Source: Paenibacillus gallinarum (GTDB lineage: Bacteria; Bacillota; Bacilli; Paenibacillales; Paenibacillaceae). From it: DNA of 64,000 nucleotides. Of the stretch, positions 9,589-17,513 are shown in pieces. The notes beneath the pieces were generated by a model. It was not told where the DNA came from and ran no database searches. It worked only from the letters and a program-made list of their open reading frames with translations. The stretch covers positions 62,001-126,000 of the forward strand of contig NZ_JACSQL010000005.1 in assembly GCF_014836635.1 (NCBI RefSeq), written 5' to 3'. How positions within the stretch are numbered: the stretch's first letter is position 1; each line of letters begins with the position of its first letter. The position numbers and the translations under genes are program-made.

Positions 9589-11472
9589 TTAACTAGCCCA
9601 TTTTACATTCTTATATATGTTGTGTATCTTGTCTTTTATTTGTTGCGCTGAGTGTAAATCGCCAATCCTTTTATACAAATTATAGCATCGTTCCAGCGAA
9701 TTATAATCCGGAGATAAATCGAGTAATTTATTGTATAATAATACAGATTCATCTAAATAATTGTTATTAAAACAAACGTCCCCTAGTAACTCAACTAATT
9801 TAATGTTGTTAGGTTTGCTATTGTATAAAGGAATTAATAAGTCTATCGCGACTTCAACAAAATTGTAATTGATCAATACTTCGCATAATTTTATTTTTGG
9901 CTTATCATTTCCCCTTAAGAGAATATCAGAGAGAGATTGAAAGATGTCATATTCTTGAAGAATAATTAAACTTGAGGAGAACCCAATAAGGATATTCTCT
10001 ACTAAAGTTGTTAATACTGTATCAGTAGGAGCTTTCTCCTCTCGGTCAATTAACTGACTAAAGACTTTTTGTTCCCTTTGATTAAAATTCAATTCCGTTC
10101 TAACTCGTGCATACAGTACATTATCTCTCAAGATAATCGCTAGTAACAGAACATCAAGACGATTCTCTTCTGGAATGATATCCATGCTATTCCATAACAT
10201 TCTTGCCTCATAATATTGCCTACTATATTGTTTGGCTGATGCTATTACATTAGATTGGACGTTAATTTTATACTTAGATATGTATGTTTCTAATAAAGGA
10301 TGTCGCAGACCGTATAAGACATCAAGTAGAACTTGAATGTCATTAATACGAGATATATCATAAATATGTTCGAATTTATTTTGTACTTCTATTACGCTTG
10401 CATTTAATTTTGTTGCAATTTCAAAATATTTCTTAATGCCCGGTACATATTCCTTTTTTCTTTTTATAACTTCTACAATAGCATCAAAACTCTTCTGTAT
10501 ATTATTTTGTTTCTCATATAGCTCTGCTAGCCTATAGTATGCCAAATAACCACCAGAACCTTCGGTAACCGTCATTCCGCGATCTCCAAACTCCAGACAT
10601 TTCTTAAAAGTTTCTTCGGCATCTTTGTTATAACCTGTATCCATAAATAGAACACCTTGTATATATCTCATTTCAGTATCGTTAGGGTAGATAATGACTG
10701 CATCATTAATTATATTTAATGCATCTCCGTATTTCTGTAATTGCCCTAAGCAATAAGCTAGTTTACACAACAATTCAGGCATAAAAACTTGATTTCCACT
10801 TAACGGGTAAGCCTTCTTTAAATATATTATGGCTTTCTCATATTCGCCCGCTAACATATATGTTTTGCCCATATTAAATGTGTTATAGGCATTAGGGTTT
10901 TCTTCAACTTCCTTAAGCATTAGAGAGAGATTTCTTTTTATTTTGTCTTTTTGATTCATGGTCTCATTGGTATAACCAGTATGATGAATAATAGTCTTAC
11001 CCTCTCCACCAGTAAAGTTATACTGTTCATTTATAATATTGAGATGCTCATGTAAACGGTTTTCATATTTTAAATTTCTTGAATTAGTAAACAAACGTAC
11101 GGCACCATGTGTAAATGCACCGCCATAGGATAGCGCATTTTTAATGTTTAGTAGATAATAATCTAATTCCGACTCAATATCAGCTTGTAAATCGGAGTCC
11201 ACATCAAGAAACTCATCTGCATCAAGTACCAAAATATAATCACCGGTCGCTTTTTGTATTGAGTAATTTCTAGCAGCTGAGAAATCGCCAATCCACTTAA
11301 AATTATAGATATTGGACGTAAATTCACTTACAATCTTCAGTGTATTGTCAGTTGAGCCAGTATCAATTACAATGATCTCATCTACCTTTCTGAGTACACT
11401 TTCCAAGCAACGTCTAATATCCCCTTCCTCATTCTTCACAATCATACATAAAGATATCGTTTTCTTAGTCAT
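9589..11472 (-). CDS. GT2 glycosyltransferase with long TPR-like C-terminal region
   Basis: I start it at ATG 11472 (MTKKTISLCMIVKNEEGDIRR), with GAGGA about 8 nt upstream; ATG 11487 is an alternative. The GT2 domain (about 1-230) has SLCMIVKNEE, IIVIDTGSTDNT (about 33-44) and the DxD motif YILVLDADEFLD (84-87). The remaining 400 residues form TPR-like helical repeats (for example YNTFNMGKTYMLAGEYEKAIIYLKKA and CYNLYKRIGDLHSAQQI). GT2-TPR fusions of this type resemble SunS-like and flagellin O-glycosyltransferases, where the TPRs bind the acceptor protein. Immediately downstream of hag, it is the best candidate for initiating flagellin glycosylation. This is an inference. Confidence 0.82.
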   Translation of the reverse strand: MTKKTISLCMIVKNEEGDIRRCLESVLRKVDEIIVIDTGSTDNTLKIVSEFTSNIYNFKWIGDFSAARNYSIQKATGDYILVLDADEFLDVDSDLQADIESELDYYLLNIKNALSYGGAFTHGAVRLFTNSRNLKYENRLHEHLNIINEQYNFTGGEGKTIIHHTGYTNETMNQKDKIKRNLSLMLKEVEENPNAYNTFNMGKTYMLAGEYEKAIIYLKKAYPLSGNQVFMPELLCKLAYCLGQLQKYGDALNIINDAVIIYPNDTEMRYIQGVLFMDTGYNKDAEETFKKCLEFGDRGMTVTEGSGGYLAYYRLAELYEKQNNIQKSFDAIVEVIKRKKEYVPGIKKYFEIATKLNASVIEVQNKFEHIYDISRINDIQVLLDVLYGLRHPLLETYISKYKINVQSNVIASAKQYSRQYYEARMLWNSMDIIPEENRLDVLLLAIILRDNVLYARVRTELNFNQREQKVFSQLIDREEKAPTDTVLTTLVENILIGFSSSLIILQEYDIFQSLSDILLRGNDKPKIKLCEVLINYNFVEVAIDLLIPLYNSKPNNIKLVELLGDVCFNNNYLDESVLLYNKLLDLSPDYNSLERCYNLYKRIGDLHSAQQIKDKIHNIYKNVKWAS

Positions 11473-11517
11473 TATCGGTCCTCGCATTTCTTTGCCTCTG
11501 TAAATATCCCTTGTACT

Positions 11518-11543
11518 ATTTATCGGATAACGCATGCAACTTA
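11518..11543 (-). promoter_or_regulatory. Possible sigma-D-like promoter of the glycosyltransferase cluster
   Basis: CCGATAAAT (11526-11518) lies just after the hag terminator and 46 bp before the first glycosyltransferase start. A TAAG is present at 11543-11540, but the 13-bp gap is shorter than at hag (17 bp), so this is a weak match. Confidence 0.3.
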
Positions 11544-11561
11544 GTAATAACAAATATAAAA

Positions 11562-11581
11562 AAGAACCCCGTAGGGTTCTT
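11562..11581 (-). terminator. Intrinsic terminator of hag
   Basis: The minus strand reads AAGAACCC-TACG-GGGTTCTT followed by TTTT. It is a perfect 8-bp stem 16 bp after the flagellin stop. Confidence 0.9.
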
Positions 11582-11597
11582 CAATAGAAAACAATGA

Positions 11598-12494
11598 TTA
11601 ACGAAGCAGTTGCAATACTCCTTGTGGCTGTTGGTTAGCTTGAGCTAACATAGCTTGTGCTGCTTGAGCAAGAATGTTATTTTTCGTTTGATTCATCATT
11701 TCTTTTGCCATATCAACGTCACGAATACGAGACTCTGCAGCCGAGAGATTCTCAGATGTCGTTCCTAAGTTGTTGATTGTGTGATCCAGACGATTTTGGT
11801 AAGCACCCAATTTGGAGCGCTCAGCTGAGACAGTTTGAATTGCACTATTAATAGTTTCAATCGCTGTATCTGCTTCCGTAGCCGTAGAGATACTGATACC
11901 ATCGTTAGTTACAGCAGCATTCGCTGCAGTTGCAGCAGCATTAGTAGTAGCAGCACCACTTACCCCAAGTGTTGCCGCATCCATTGCTGTAATAGTAAGC
12001 GAAATATTCTGCCCTCCATTAGCACCAATGTGGAAAGAAAGGTTCGCTTTATCTGTTACACTTGATCCAGTATCTGCAGAGCCATCCAACAACTTTTTCG
12101 TGTTGAACTCAGTCGTGTTAGCGATACGAGTGATTTCTTTTGCCAGCTCGTCCACTTCTTTTTGAAGTTCTCCACGGTCCGAAGTTGTGTTAGTATCGTT
12201 TGAAGACTGAACAGCCAGCTCACGCATACGTTGTAAGATGCTATGAGTTTCGTTCAAAGCGCCTTCAGCTGTTTGGATCAAAGAAATACCATCTTGAGCA
12301 TTCTTAGAAGCCATATCCAAACCACGGATTTGTCCACGCATTTTTTCGGAGATTGCTAGACCTGCTGCATCATCACCAGCACGGTTGATACGAAGACCAG
12401 AAGACAATTTCTCGATAGATTTGTTTGTATTAGCAGTGTTCGTACCCAGTTGACGATGTGTATTCATTGCCGCAATATTGTGATTGATAATCAT
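11598..12494 (-). CDS. hag: Flagellin
   Basis: Flagellin is the filament subunit exported by the flagellar type III system. The true start is ATG 12494 ([20 protein letters not shown]) with CAGGGAGGAAAT upstream; an upstream in-frame extension would be untranslated leader. The 298-aa protein has the conserved N-terminal D0/D1 helix ([30 protein letters not shown], about 26-55) and C-terminal D1/D0 ([35 protein letters not shown] ... [25 protein letters not shown]). The variable D2-D3 part is short and rich in Ala, Ser and Thr (about 170-215), giving possible O-glycosylation sites. It has its own sigma-D promoter and terminator, and its leader carries a CsrA-type site. Confidence 0.97.
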   Translation of the reverse strand: MIINHNIAAMNTHRQLGTNTANTNKSIEKLSSGLRINRAGDDAAGLAISEKMRGQIRGLDMASKNAQDGISLIQTAEGALNETHSILQRMRELAVQSSNDTNTTSDRGELQKEVDELAKEITRIANTTEFNTKKLLDGSADTGSSVTDKANLSFHIGANGGQNISLTITAMDAATLGVSGAATTNAAATAANAAVTNDGISISTATEADTAIETINSAIQTVSAERSKLGAYQNRLDHTINNLGTTSENLSAAESRIRDVDMAKEMMNQTKNNILAQAAQAMLAQANQQPQGVLQLLR

Positions 12495-12504
12495 GTTATA
12501 ATTT

Positions 12505-12541
12505 CCTCCCTGAAATAAGTTGATATCCACGTCCTTGTGGA
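12505..12541 (-). promoter_or_regulatory. CsrA-type binding hairpin and Shine-Dalgarno in hag leader
   Basis: On the transcript a TCCAC-AAGGAC-GTGGA hairpin (12541-12526) shows AAGGA in its loop; ACAAGGACGT closely matches the CsrA/RsmA consensus ACARGGAUGU. The Shine-Dalgarno GGGAGG (12510-12505) supplies a second GGA 15 nt downstream. In Bacillus, CsrA binds two such sites in the hag leader and blocks translation until FliW releases it. csrA and fliW are encoded immediately upstream here. Confidence 0.7.
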
Positions 12542-12590
12542 ACACTAAAGGCGAAAGGTCGGCCGCCCTTGCCTTCAGCGCCTACAACAT

Positions 12591-12618
12591 ATATCGACCA
12601 CAATCACTTCAATATTTA
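12591..12618 (-). promoter_or_regulatory. Sigma-D promoter of hag
   Basis: TAAA (12618-12615) and GTCGATAT (12598-12591) are 16 bp apart, a near-consensus flagellar sigma factor promoter (TAAA-N15-GCCGATAT). It leaves a leader of about 90 nt. That leader also contains an AAGGC-rich inverted repeat (12548-12574). Confidence 0.75.
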
Positions 12619-12642
12619 TAGCAAACACAAAAAGTTTTTCTA

Positions 12643-12888
12643 TTATTTTTCATTTTTTACTGACTGTTGATATTGCGCCATCAAGGCTTGGATATGATCC
12701 TTCGTTGAAGCGGCAGATTGTTTGTTCGCTTCCTGAATTGCAAGATGAACCTCTTTACGGAAAATATCAACTTCCGCAGGCGCGGAAATACCAATTCGGA
12801 CCGTCTCCCCCTCAACGCCGAGCATTGTAATCACAATATGATCATCGATCACGATGGATTCTCCCTTTTTCCTGGATAGTACTAGCAT
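12643..12888 (-). CDS. csrA: Carbon storage regulator CsrA, translational repressor
   Basis: CsrA is a dimeric RNA-binding protein that recognises GGA in hairpin loops and blocks ribosome access. The 81-aa product starts MLVLSRKKGESIVIDDHIVITMLGVEGETVRIGI and shows the RNA-contacting IGISAPAEVDIFRKEVHLAIQ (about 42-62). In Bacillus its main target is hag. The start codon lies 2 nt after the fliW stop, with GGTGA overlapping that stop, so the two are translationally coupled. The C-terminal tail (QSAASTKDHIQALMAQYQQSVKNEK) fits the longer tail of flagellar-locus CsrA proteins that FliW contacts. Confidence 0.96.
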   Translation of the reverse strand: MLVLSRKKGESIVIDDHIVITMLGVEGETVRIGISAPAEVDIFRKEVHLAIQEANKQSAASTKDHIQALMAQYQQSVKNEK

Positions 12889-12890
12889 CT

Positions 12891-13343
12891 CTATTCACCA
12901 TCCTTTTCAAAAAGGGTTTTGGCTGCGGATAATAGCTTAATGACATGCCGTGTCTGGTAACCGGATTGTTGCAAGACGATCTGTTTCGCCTCAGTATTAT
13001 CTGGATTCATGACAATCGGCGCTAATAAATTGATGCTTGATTCCTCGATCGATGCTTGAAGGGTTACAATACAGCGTACGAGCACCTTCCCTTTAATCCC
13101 CAGTTCCATTGTTTCATGCTCAGGTAATTCAAATTCATAACCGGGCTCAAATAAAAAGGGATCCGCTAATAAAAAGGATAGACTCCGCTCACTTAGCGAC
13201 TGCATCATACTAAATGGACTATTCTCATAAGGAAGAATGGCAAACTTCTTCTCCTCTTCAAACCCAGGAATTCCTCTATTAAAATGAAATATTTGATCGT
13301 CCTCTACTTCCATACTGCCCCAAGAGGCGGTTTCAATGATCAA
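12891..13343 (-). CDS. fliW: Flagellar assembly factor FliW (CsrA antagonist)
   Basis: FliW binds CsrA when free flagellin is low and releases hag mRNA from repression; flagellin competes for FliW. The 150-aa length is typical. Family features include FHFNRGIPGFEEEKKFAILPYENSPF (about 23-48) and FLLADPFLFEPGYEFELPE (about 57-75). The start is TTG at 13343, read from an AAAGGAGAG site 6 nt upstream; no ATG is better placed. It is separated from the preceding DUF6470 gene by a strong terminator-like hairpin and coupled to csrA. Confidence 0.96.
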   Translation of the reverse strand: MIIETASWGSMEVEDDQIFHFNRGIPGFEEEKKFAILPYENSPFSMMQSLSERSLSFLLADPFLFEPGYEFELPEHETMELGIKGKVLVRCIVTLQASIEESSINLLAPIVMNPDNTEAKQIVLQQSGYQTRHVIKLLSAAKTLFEKDGE

Positions 13344-13390
13344 TGTAATCTCTCCTTTATACTTGTGAGTCTACTATTCTATATAAAAAA

Positions 13391-13423
13391 AGCTACAGAT
13401 TTGGCGATCGCCTCTCTATAGCT
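13391..13423 (-). terminator. Intrinsic terminator between DUF6470 gene and fliW
   Basis: The minus strand reads AGCTAtAGA-ga-GGCGATCGCC-aaa-TCTgTAGCT, followed directly by seven T. It sits inside what is otherwise a continuous flagellar operon, so it should reduce or block readthrough into fliW-csrA. Confidence 0.8.
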
Positions 13424-13429
13424 TCTATG

Positions 13430-13999
13430 TTACACCGTCTGATCTACTTCAGGGGGAATAAATTGGATGGACGGATACTGCATCATATAGATCTGCAGCT
13501 TACCCCGCTGATAGTCAATCTCCGGCTTGTTTACTTTCACATCGATATCTACTGAACCTTTTTCGATCTCGATATCCGTCTTTCGAACGTTAAAGTGTAT
13601 ATCTACATTATCTATGGAGGCTTCGCCTCTATGCTCCCCTAGGGTCGGAAGAGCCTGCTCTTTCCCATATACCTCAGCAATCGTGTTACCTGGCTTGAAG
13701 AACTCAGCCATACGATTCCCTTGCTCTACCCGCTTGGCAATTCCTTCAAGATAGATTTGTTTTACATTAGAGTATAACCTGCTTGTCATCTCCAGCAAGG
13801 GCCCTCCCGTAATTGCCGCATTCGCGCGCGACGAATCTACAACAAGCTCAGGCTGATGCTGATCAATGCGAATCATTGCTGGGTTACTCTTGATCTGAAG
13901 ATCCACTTTCGGTTGTCTTATGGAATACTGTCCTAAATCTGCATCAATGCCAATACGTCCATTCTGTTGTCTGATCTGCAACATAGGGATCGCACTCAT
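13430..13999 (-). CDS. yviE: DUF6470 family protein (YviE-like)
   Basis: This 189-aa protein occupies the yviE position between flgL and fliW and begins MSAIPMLQIRQQNGRIGIDADLGQYSIRQPKVDLQIK, the recognisable start of the DUF6470/YviE family. It is rich in alternating hydrophobic and charged strands (for example VDIHFNVRKTDIEIEKGSVDIDVKVNKPEIDY), with no signal peptide. Function is unknown. A GAGGGGG site precedes the ATG, and a strong terminator follows the stop. Confidence 0.85.
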   Translation of the reverse strand: MSAIPMLQIRQQNGRIGIDADLGQYSIRQPKVDLQIKSNPAMIRIDQHQPELVVDSSRANAAITGGPLLEMTSRLYSNVKQIYLEGIAKRVEQGNRMAEFFKPGNTIAEVYGKEQALPTLGEHRGEASIDNVDIHFNVRKTDIEIEKGSVDIDVKVNKPEIDYQRGKLQIYMMQYPSIQFIPPEVDQTV

Positions 14000-14023
14000 G
14001 ATCAGAACCCCCTCTCGTCTTAC

Positions 14024-14947
14024 TTATCTAAGAAAGTCCACTAAGGAAGAGGAGATAATTTTTGCACCAACAGATAACGTTGCGTTATAGATATTTTCTT
14101 GAATCTGCGAACGAACAGCTAGCTCTGCGTAATCCGCATCTTCTGTTTTAGCTTGCAGACTTGTTAAATTATATTCCATATCACCAAGTCTATTTTGCAT
14201 TAGTTCAATCCTATTCATTTTCGCGCCAATACCAGCCTGCGCAGCCGTTAATTTCTCTACACGAGTATCCATCTGAGCTAGTTCAGCAGAGATCGCATCT
14301 AAATCTCCATCTTTCAGTGCTTCACTCAAACGATCCGCTATCGCAAATACATTATCCGTATCATCTGCGGAACCCATCACGTCATTACCGCTCACATTAA
14401 TAGCGAGTTGTATTCCGCTGCCGACAGCATAATTTACATTTCCGGTATCAATCATGTCTTTTGTAAATCCAGCAGTATCGGATACGTTCTCAGCATTTTT
14501 TGCAAAATCATATGGCTTCTGATTATAACTCTCACCGTTAAATACATACTTTCCGTTAAGTTGACTATTGCCGATATCGATAAACTGTTCTTTCAGCTGA
14601 TTCACTTCAAGACGAATACTGTCCAGGGCACTTTGTGGGTTGGTTCCGCTTGATGCAGTAACCGTTAGTTCCCGCATTCTCTGCAAAACTTCATTGGTCT
14701 GTGATACAACGGTATCTGAATAATCCAGCCAGGAAATAGCCGAATCCACATTGCTCTGATATTCCGCATTTGAATTGAGTTCTGTACGGTATCGTAATGC
14801 ATATGTAATACCTACTGGGTCATCTGAAGGCTTGTTAATCTTCATTCCCGTGGACATTTGAAGCTGCGTATCATTTAACTGCTTCGCGTTACGGTTAATG
14901 TTCATCATGAGCTGGTTGCTCATCATATTCGAGGTTACTCGGATCAT
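14024..14947 (-). CDS. flgL: Flagellar hook-filament junction protein FlgL (HAP3)
   Basis: FlgL joins FlgK to the filament. The 307-aa protein has flagellin-like terminal helices: N-terminal MNINRNAKQLNDTQLQMSTGMKINKPSDDPVGITYALRYR (about 14-53) and C-terminal LTSLQAKTEDADYAELAVRSQIQENIYNATLSVGAKIISSSLVDFLR. The PSDDP motif in place of the flagellin AGDDA is characteristic. A GGAGGG site precedes the ATG. It lies 21 bp after flgK in the flgM-N-K-L unit. Confidence 0.95.
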   Translation of the reverse strand: MIRVTSNMMSNQLMMNINRNAKQLNDTQLQMSTGMKINKPSDDPVGITYALRYRTELNSNAEYQSNVDSAISWLDYSDTVVSQTNEVLQRMRELTVTASSGTNPQSALDSIRLEVNQLKEQFIDIGNSQLNGKYVFNGESYNQKPYDFAKNAENVSDTAGFTKDMIDTGNVNYAVGSGIQLAINVSGNDVMGSADDTDNVFAIADRLSEALKDGDLDAISAELAQMDTRVEKLTAAQAGIGAKMNRIELMQNRLGDMEYNLTSLQAKTEDADYAELAVRSQIQENIYNATLSVGAKIISSSLVDFLR

Positions 14948-14968
14948 CGTATTACCCTCCTGCCTACC

Positions 14969-16552
14969 TTATCTTCCTACAGTCCCGGTTCCATTAATTA
15001 ATTTCTCTAATAACTCATCAAACGTCGTCATAAATCTAGCAGCTGCGCTATAGGCATGCTGAAACTTAATCATGTTGCTCATCTCTTCATCCAGCGAAAC
15101 TCCGCTGACGGATTGCCGAGAGTTCTCCACCTGGGTCACTAAAGAGGTAGAGTTCGTCATTTTACGATAAGCTTCCTGTGTCTGAACTCCAAGTTCTCCA
15201 ACCATCGATTTATATAAATCATTAAGTGTTGTCTTATCTGTTCCACCTGGTGTAGTAAAAGAAGTGCCTTTTAGACTTCCCATAAGTGAGGCTAGGGTAT
15301 TATTCCCTTTCACTGCATTACCCGAAGCATCAAGGCGTAAGGAGGAAGCGATCTTATTGGGATCGAGTTGAATCTCTTTATTAAGCGTAATGTTGCCTGC
15401 GGTAATCGTTCCGCCGTCTGCTCCTGTGAAAAAAGGAATGCCGGCACTTGCAGAGCCATTTAATGAAAAACCAAGCTCATGAAGTCCGTTGAGGCCCTTC
15501 ACCGTTAAAGGCGTCTCATTCTTGAGAACCGCTCCCGCTGGAAATGCTTGTCCTGCTAAAACGGTAGACTCAGTACCATTAACCGTAATCACGGTATCTT
15601 GATCTGCTAGCGTACCTTCCCGCACAGAGGACCCGGCAGGTAAAGTAATGGTTACATCGCCATTCGCAATGGTATTTGCCAACTGATTCAGATCATTCTG
15701 AAAGCTCGTTACAAAGCTGTCTCTCGAAATGACCATTCCATAAACTTCGCCGCCCGTAAGATCCCCAGATGCATAAGCGTCCGTAAGAAGAGCACTCGTC
15801 ACTTCTGTAACTGCCGTGCCATTCACCAGATTCGTTCCACCAATAGAAATATTGTATCCTTGTCCATTTTCCGTCACGGTTACGTTCGCAATTCTGGATA
15901 ACTTATCAGTCAGGAGATCACGCTGATCGCGAAGATCATTTGCGTTATCGCCTAAAGATTCAATTCTTGAAATCGTATTATTCAAATCAGCAATAGACGT
16001 AAGATACGTTTGCATCTCTTGTGCCTTAACACCGATATTTGCGGTAAGGTCCTGATTTAATCCATCTAGCTGCTTGCTCATAAGATTCATCGCATCGGTC
16101 AGAGCAAGTGCGGATTCTTTTACTATATTACGGGCTGTGAGATTCTCCGGATCTTTACTTAGATCAGACCATGAGGACCAAAAATTATCTAATACGGTCT
16201 GTAGACCGGTATCGGAAGGTTCGGTCATGATCCCCTGAATTTTATCCAGCGTATCATATTGAATCTCCCAATTCCCGAGACTCGAATTCTCACTGCGGAA
16301 CTGACTGTCGAGGAATCCTTGGCGGATTCGTTCAATGGCTGAGAACTCCACCCCCGAACCTAATTGGCCCGGGTTAGTAGATCTTAAGTAAGCAAGCGGA
16401 TCCATGGGAGAAGAAGCGGTCATTTTTACCGTTTGTCTCGTGTAACCCTCTGTATTGGCATTAGATATGTTGTGACCTGTTGTATTGAGTGCTGCCGTTT
16501 GTGTAAACAAACTGCGTTTCGCAATCTCTATCGAATGAAAAGTGGAAACCAT
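14969..16552 (-). CDS. flgK: Flagellar hook-associated protein FlgK (HAP1)
   Basis: FlgK is the first hook-filament junction protein. The 527-aa product starts MVSTFHSIEIAKRSLFTQTAALNTTGHNISNANTEGYTRQ, the classic rod/hook N-terminal motif, and ends with the FlgK C-terminal segment SGVSLDEEMSNMIKFQHAYSAAARFMTTFDELLEKLINGTG. The central part (about 280-400) is variable. A GGAGGAG site precedes the ATG. FlgN, its chaperone, is encoded just upstream. Confidence 0.96.
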   Translation of the reverse strand: MVSTFHSIEIAKRSLFTQTAALNTTGHNISNANTEGYTRQTVKMTASSPMDPLAYLRSTNPGQLGSGVEFSAIERIRQGFLDSQFRSENSSLGNWEIQYDTLDKIQGIMTEPSDTGLQTVLDNFWSSWSDLSKDPENLTARNIVKESALALTDAMNLMSKQLDGLNQDLTANIGVKAQEMQTYLTSIADLNNTISRIESLGDNANDLRDQRDLLTDKLSRIANVTVTENGQGYNISIGGTNLVNGTAVTEVTSALLTDAYASGDLTGGEVYGMVISRDSFVTSFQNDLNQLANTIANGDVTITLPAGSSVREGTLADQDTVITVNGTESTVLAGQAFPAGAVLKNETPLTVKGLNGLHELGFSLNGSASAGIPFFTGADGGTITAGNITLNKEIQLDPNKIASSLRLDASGNAVKGNNTLASLMGSLKGTSFTTPGGTDKTTLNDLYKSMVGELGVQTQEAYRKMTNSTSLVTQVENSRQSVSGVSLDEEMSNMIKFQHAYSAAARFMTTFDELLEKLINGTGTVGR

Positions 16553-16570
16553 CGTGTTACTCCTCCTTAC

Positions 16571-17071
16571 TTAAGCTCGTGAGTCGAAATATCCGAATTG
16601 ACCTACCGCTCCCTGGCGTTGATCTGGATGTTTGTACACCGGCTCCATTGTTGGCTTATCGATCAGCACGTCCAATGAATAATCAATAAATGCGAGTGAC
16701 TGTTCCAGCAATTTTTGATTGATTTCATTCATTTCTTTGAGCTGCAATAAGGTTGCGCTTAGCGCCATTTGAGCTTGTTGTAATCTTTCCTTATCCTCTA
16801 CATCAAATACGAGACGAGAGATTTCCGTAATGGTCAGATTTAATTTGGACTTAATTCCACGCTCGAGTAAGAAGGAGACAATCGCTTCATTTTTCATGAC
16901 TTCCTGACTTTGAATGCGCTTCAATATGACTGACTCTTGGTTTAACAAACGGATTAACGTATCCGTATCGTTATTAATAATGGATTCTTTTTTCACTTCT
17001 GCTGTACGAAGCATCTCACGATGCGTTGTCTCAAGTTCATACATGGCATCAATTAATTGATTTAGGGACAT
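16571..17071 (-). CDS. flgN: Flagellar chaperone FlgN
   Basis: FlgN keeps FlgK and FlgL soluble and hands them to the export gate. The 166-aa protein is mostly helical (MSLNQLIDAMYELETTHREMLRTAEVKKESIINNDTDTLIRLLNQESVILKRIQ) with the FlgN-type coiled coil, followed by a C-terminal ALSATLLQLKEMNEINQKLLEQSLAFIDYSL that fits the region used for cargo binding. It lies 9 bp after flgM and 18 bp before flgK, with an AGGAGAGAG site. Confidence 0.88.
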   Translation of the reverse strand: MSLNQLIDAMYELETTHREMLRTAEVKKESIINNDTDTLIRLLNQESVILKRIQSQEVMKNEAIVSFLLERGIKSKLNLTITEISRLVFDVEDKERLQQAQMALSATLLQLKEMNEINQKLLEQSLAFIDYSLDVLIDKPTMEPVYKHPDQRQGAVGQFGYFDSRA

Positions 17072-17080
17072 AACTCTCTC

Positions 17081-17365
17081 CTACTTCTCGGAACTTGATT
17101 TAAAATACGGCATCATCTTCTCGGCAAGCTTATCTGTATCGACTCTATAGGTCCCTGAAGCAACTTGTTGTTTCAGTTCCTGAATACGCTGTGTGCGTTC
17201 ACTGTTATGGACTTGTTCTTGTTTTTGAAGCATTTCCATCGCCTCTGGTGAGATCGTAACCTCATCCTTGCGGTTTGTTTTCTTTCCTTCGGTCTGCTGA
17301 GCAGACTCTATGTTTTTGGAATAAGAATGAATTGCTCCAATGCGTCCAGATTCATTAATTTTCAT
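17081..17365 (-). CDS. flgM: Anti-sigma-D factor FlgM
   Basis: FlgM holds sigma-D inactive until the hook-basal body is complete. I start it at ATG 17365 (MKINESGRIGAIHSYSKNI) with GGCAGGTG upstream; the frame is open further upstream, but that stretch crosses a terminator. The 94-aa product has the FlgM pattern: a disordered N-terminal half, then RKDEVTISPEAMEMLQ (about 35-50) and the sigma-binding C-terminal RIQELKQQVASGTYRVDTDKLAEKMMPYF. A sigma-D-like CCGATAT -10 lies 26 bp upstream, consistent with feedback. Confidence 0.93.
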   Translation of the reverse strand: MKINESGRIGAIHSYSKNIESAQQTEGKKTNRKDEVTISPEAMEMLQKQEQVHNSERTQRIQELKQQVASGTYRVDTDKLAEKMMPYFKSSSEK

Positions 17366-17390
17366 ATACGAAGCACCTGCCCTTTCCCTT

Positions 17391-17397
17391 ATATCGG
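17391..17397 (-). promoter_or_regulatory. Sigma-D-like -10 (CCGATAT) upstream of flgM
   Basis: CCGATATAAG on the minus strand lies between the yvyF terminator and flgM. The -35 region has no TAAA at 16-17 bp, so only half the promoter is convincing. Confidence 0.45.
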
Positions 17398-17436
17398 AAT
17401 GATCTATTGTATCATCAAGTAATCTAAAATAAAAAA

Positions 17437-17464
17437 ACCGATAATCTTTACTAAAGTTATCGGT
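17437..17464 (-). terminator. Intrinsic terminator after yvyF
   Basis: The minus strand reads ACCGATAA-CTTT...AAAG-(A)-TTATCGGT followed by seven T, about 50 bp after the yvyF stop. It separates yvyF from flgM, which has its own -10 motif. Confidence 0.85.
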
Positions 17465-17513
17465 AGAGGTTGAAACATTGTTTATAGTGTTACAGCGAAT
17501 TAAGACCTGTCTC

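Noticed and set aside
12495-12545. Longer flagellin starting upstream at 12545
   Set aside because: The extension would translate the regulatory leader and the Shine-Dalgarno sequence; flagellins start at MIINHN or MRINHN.
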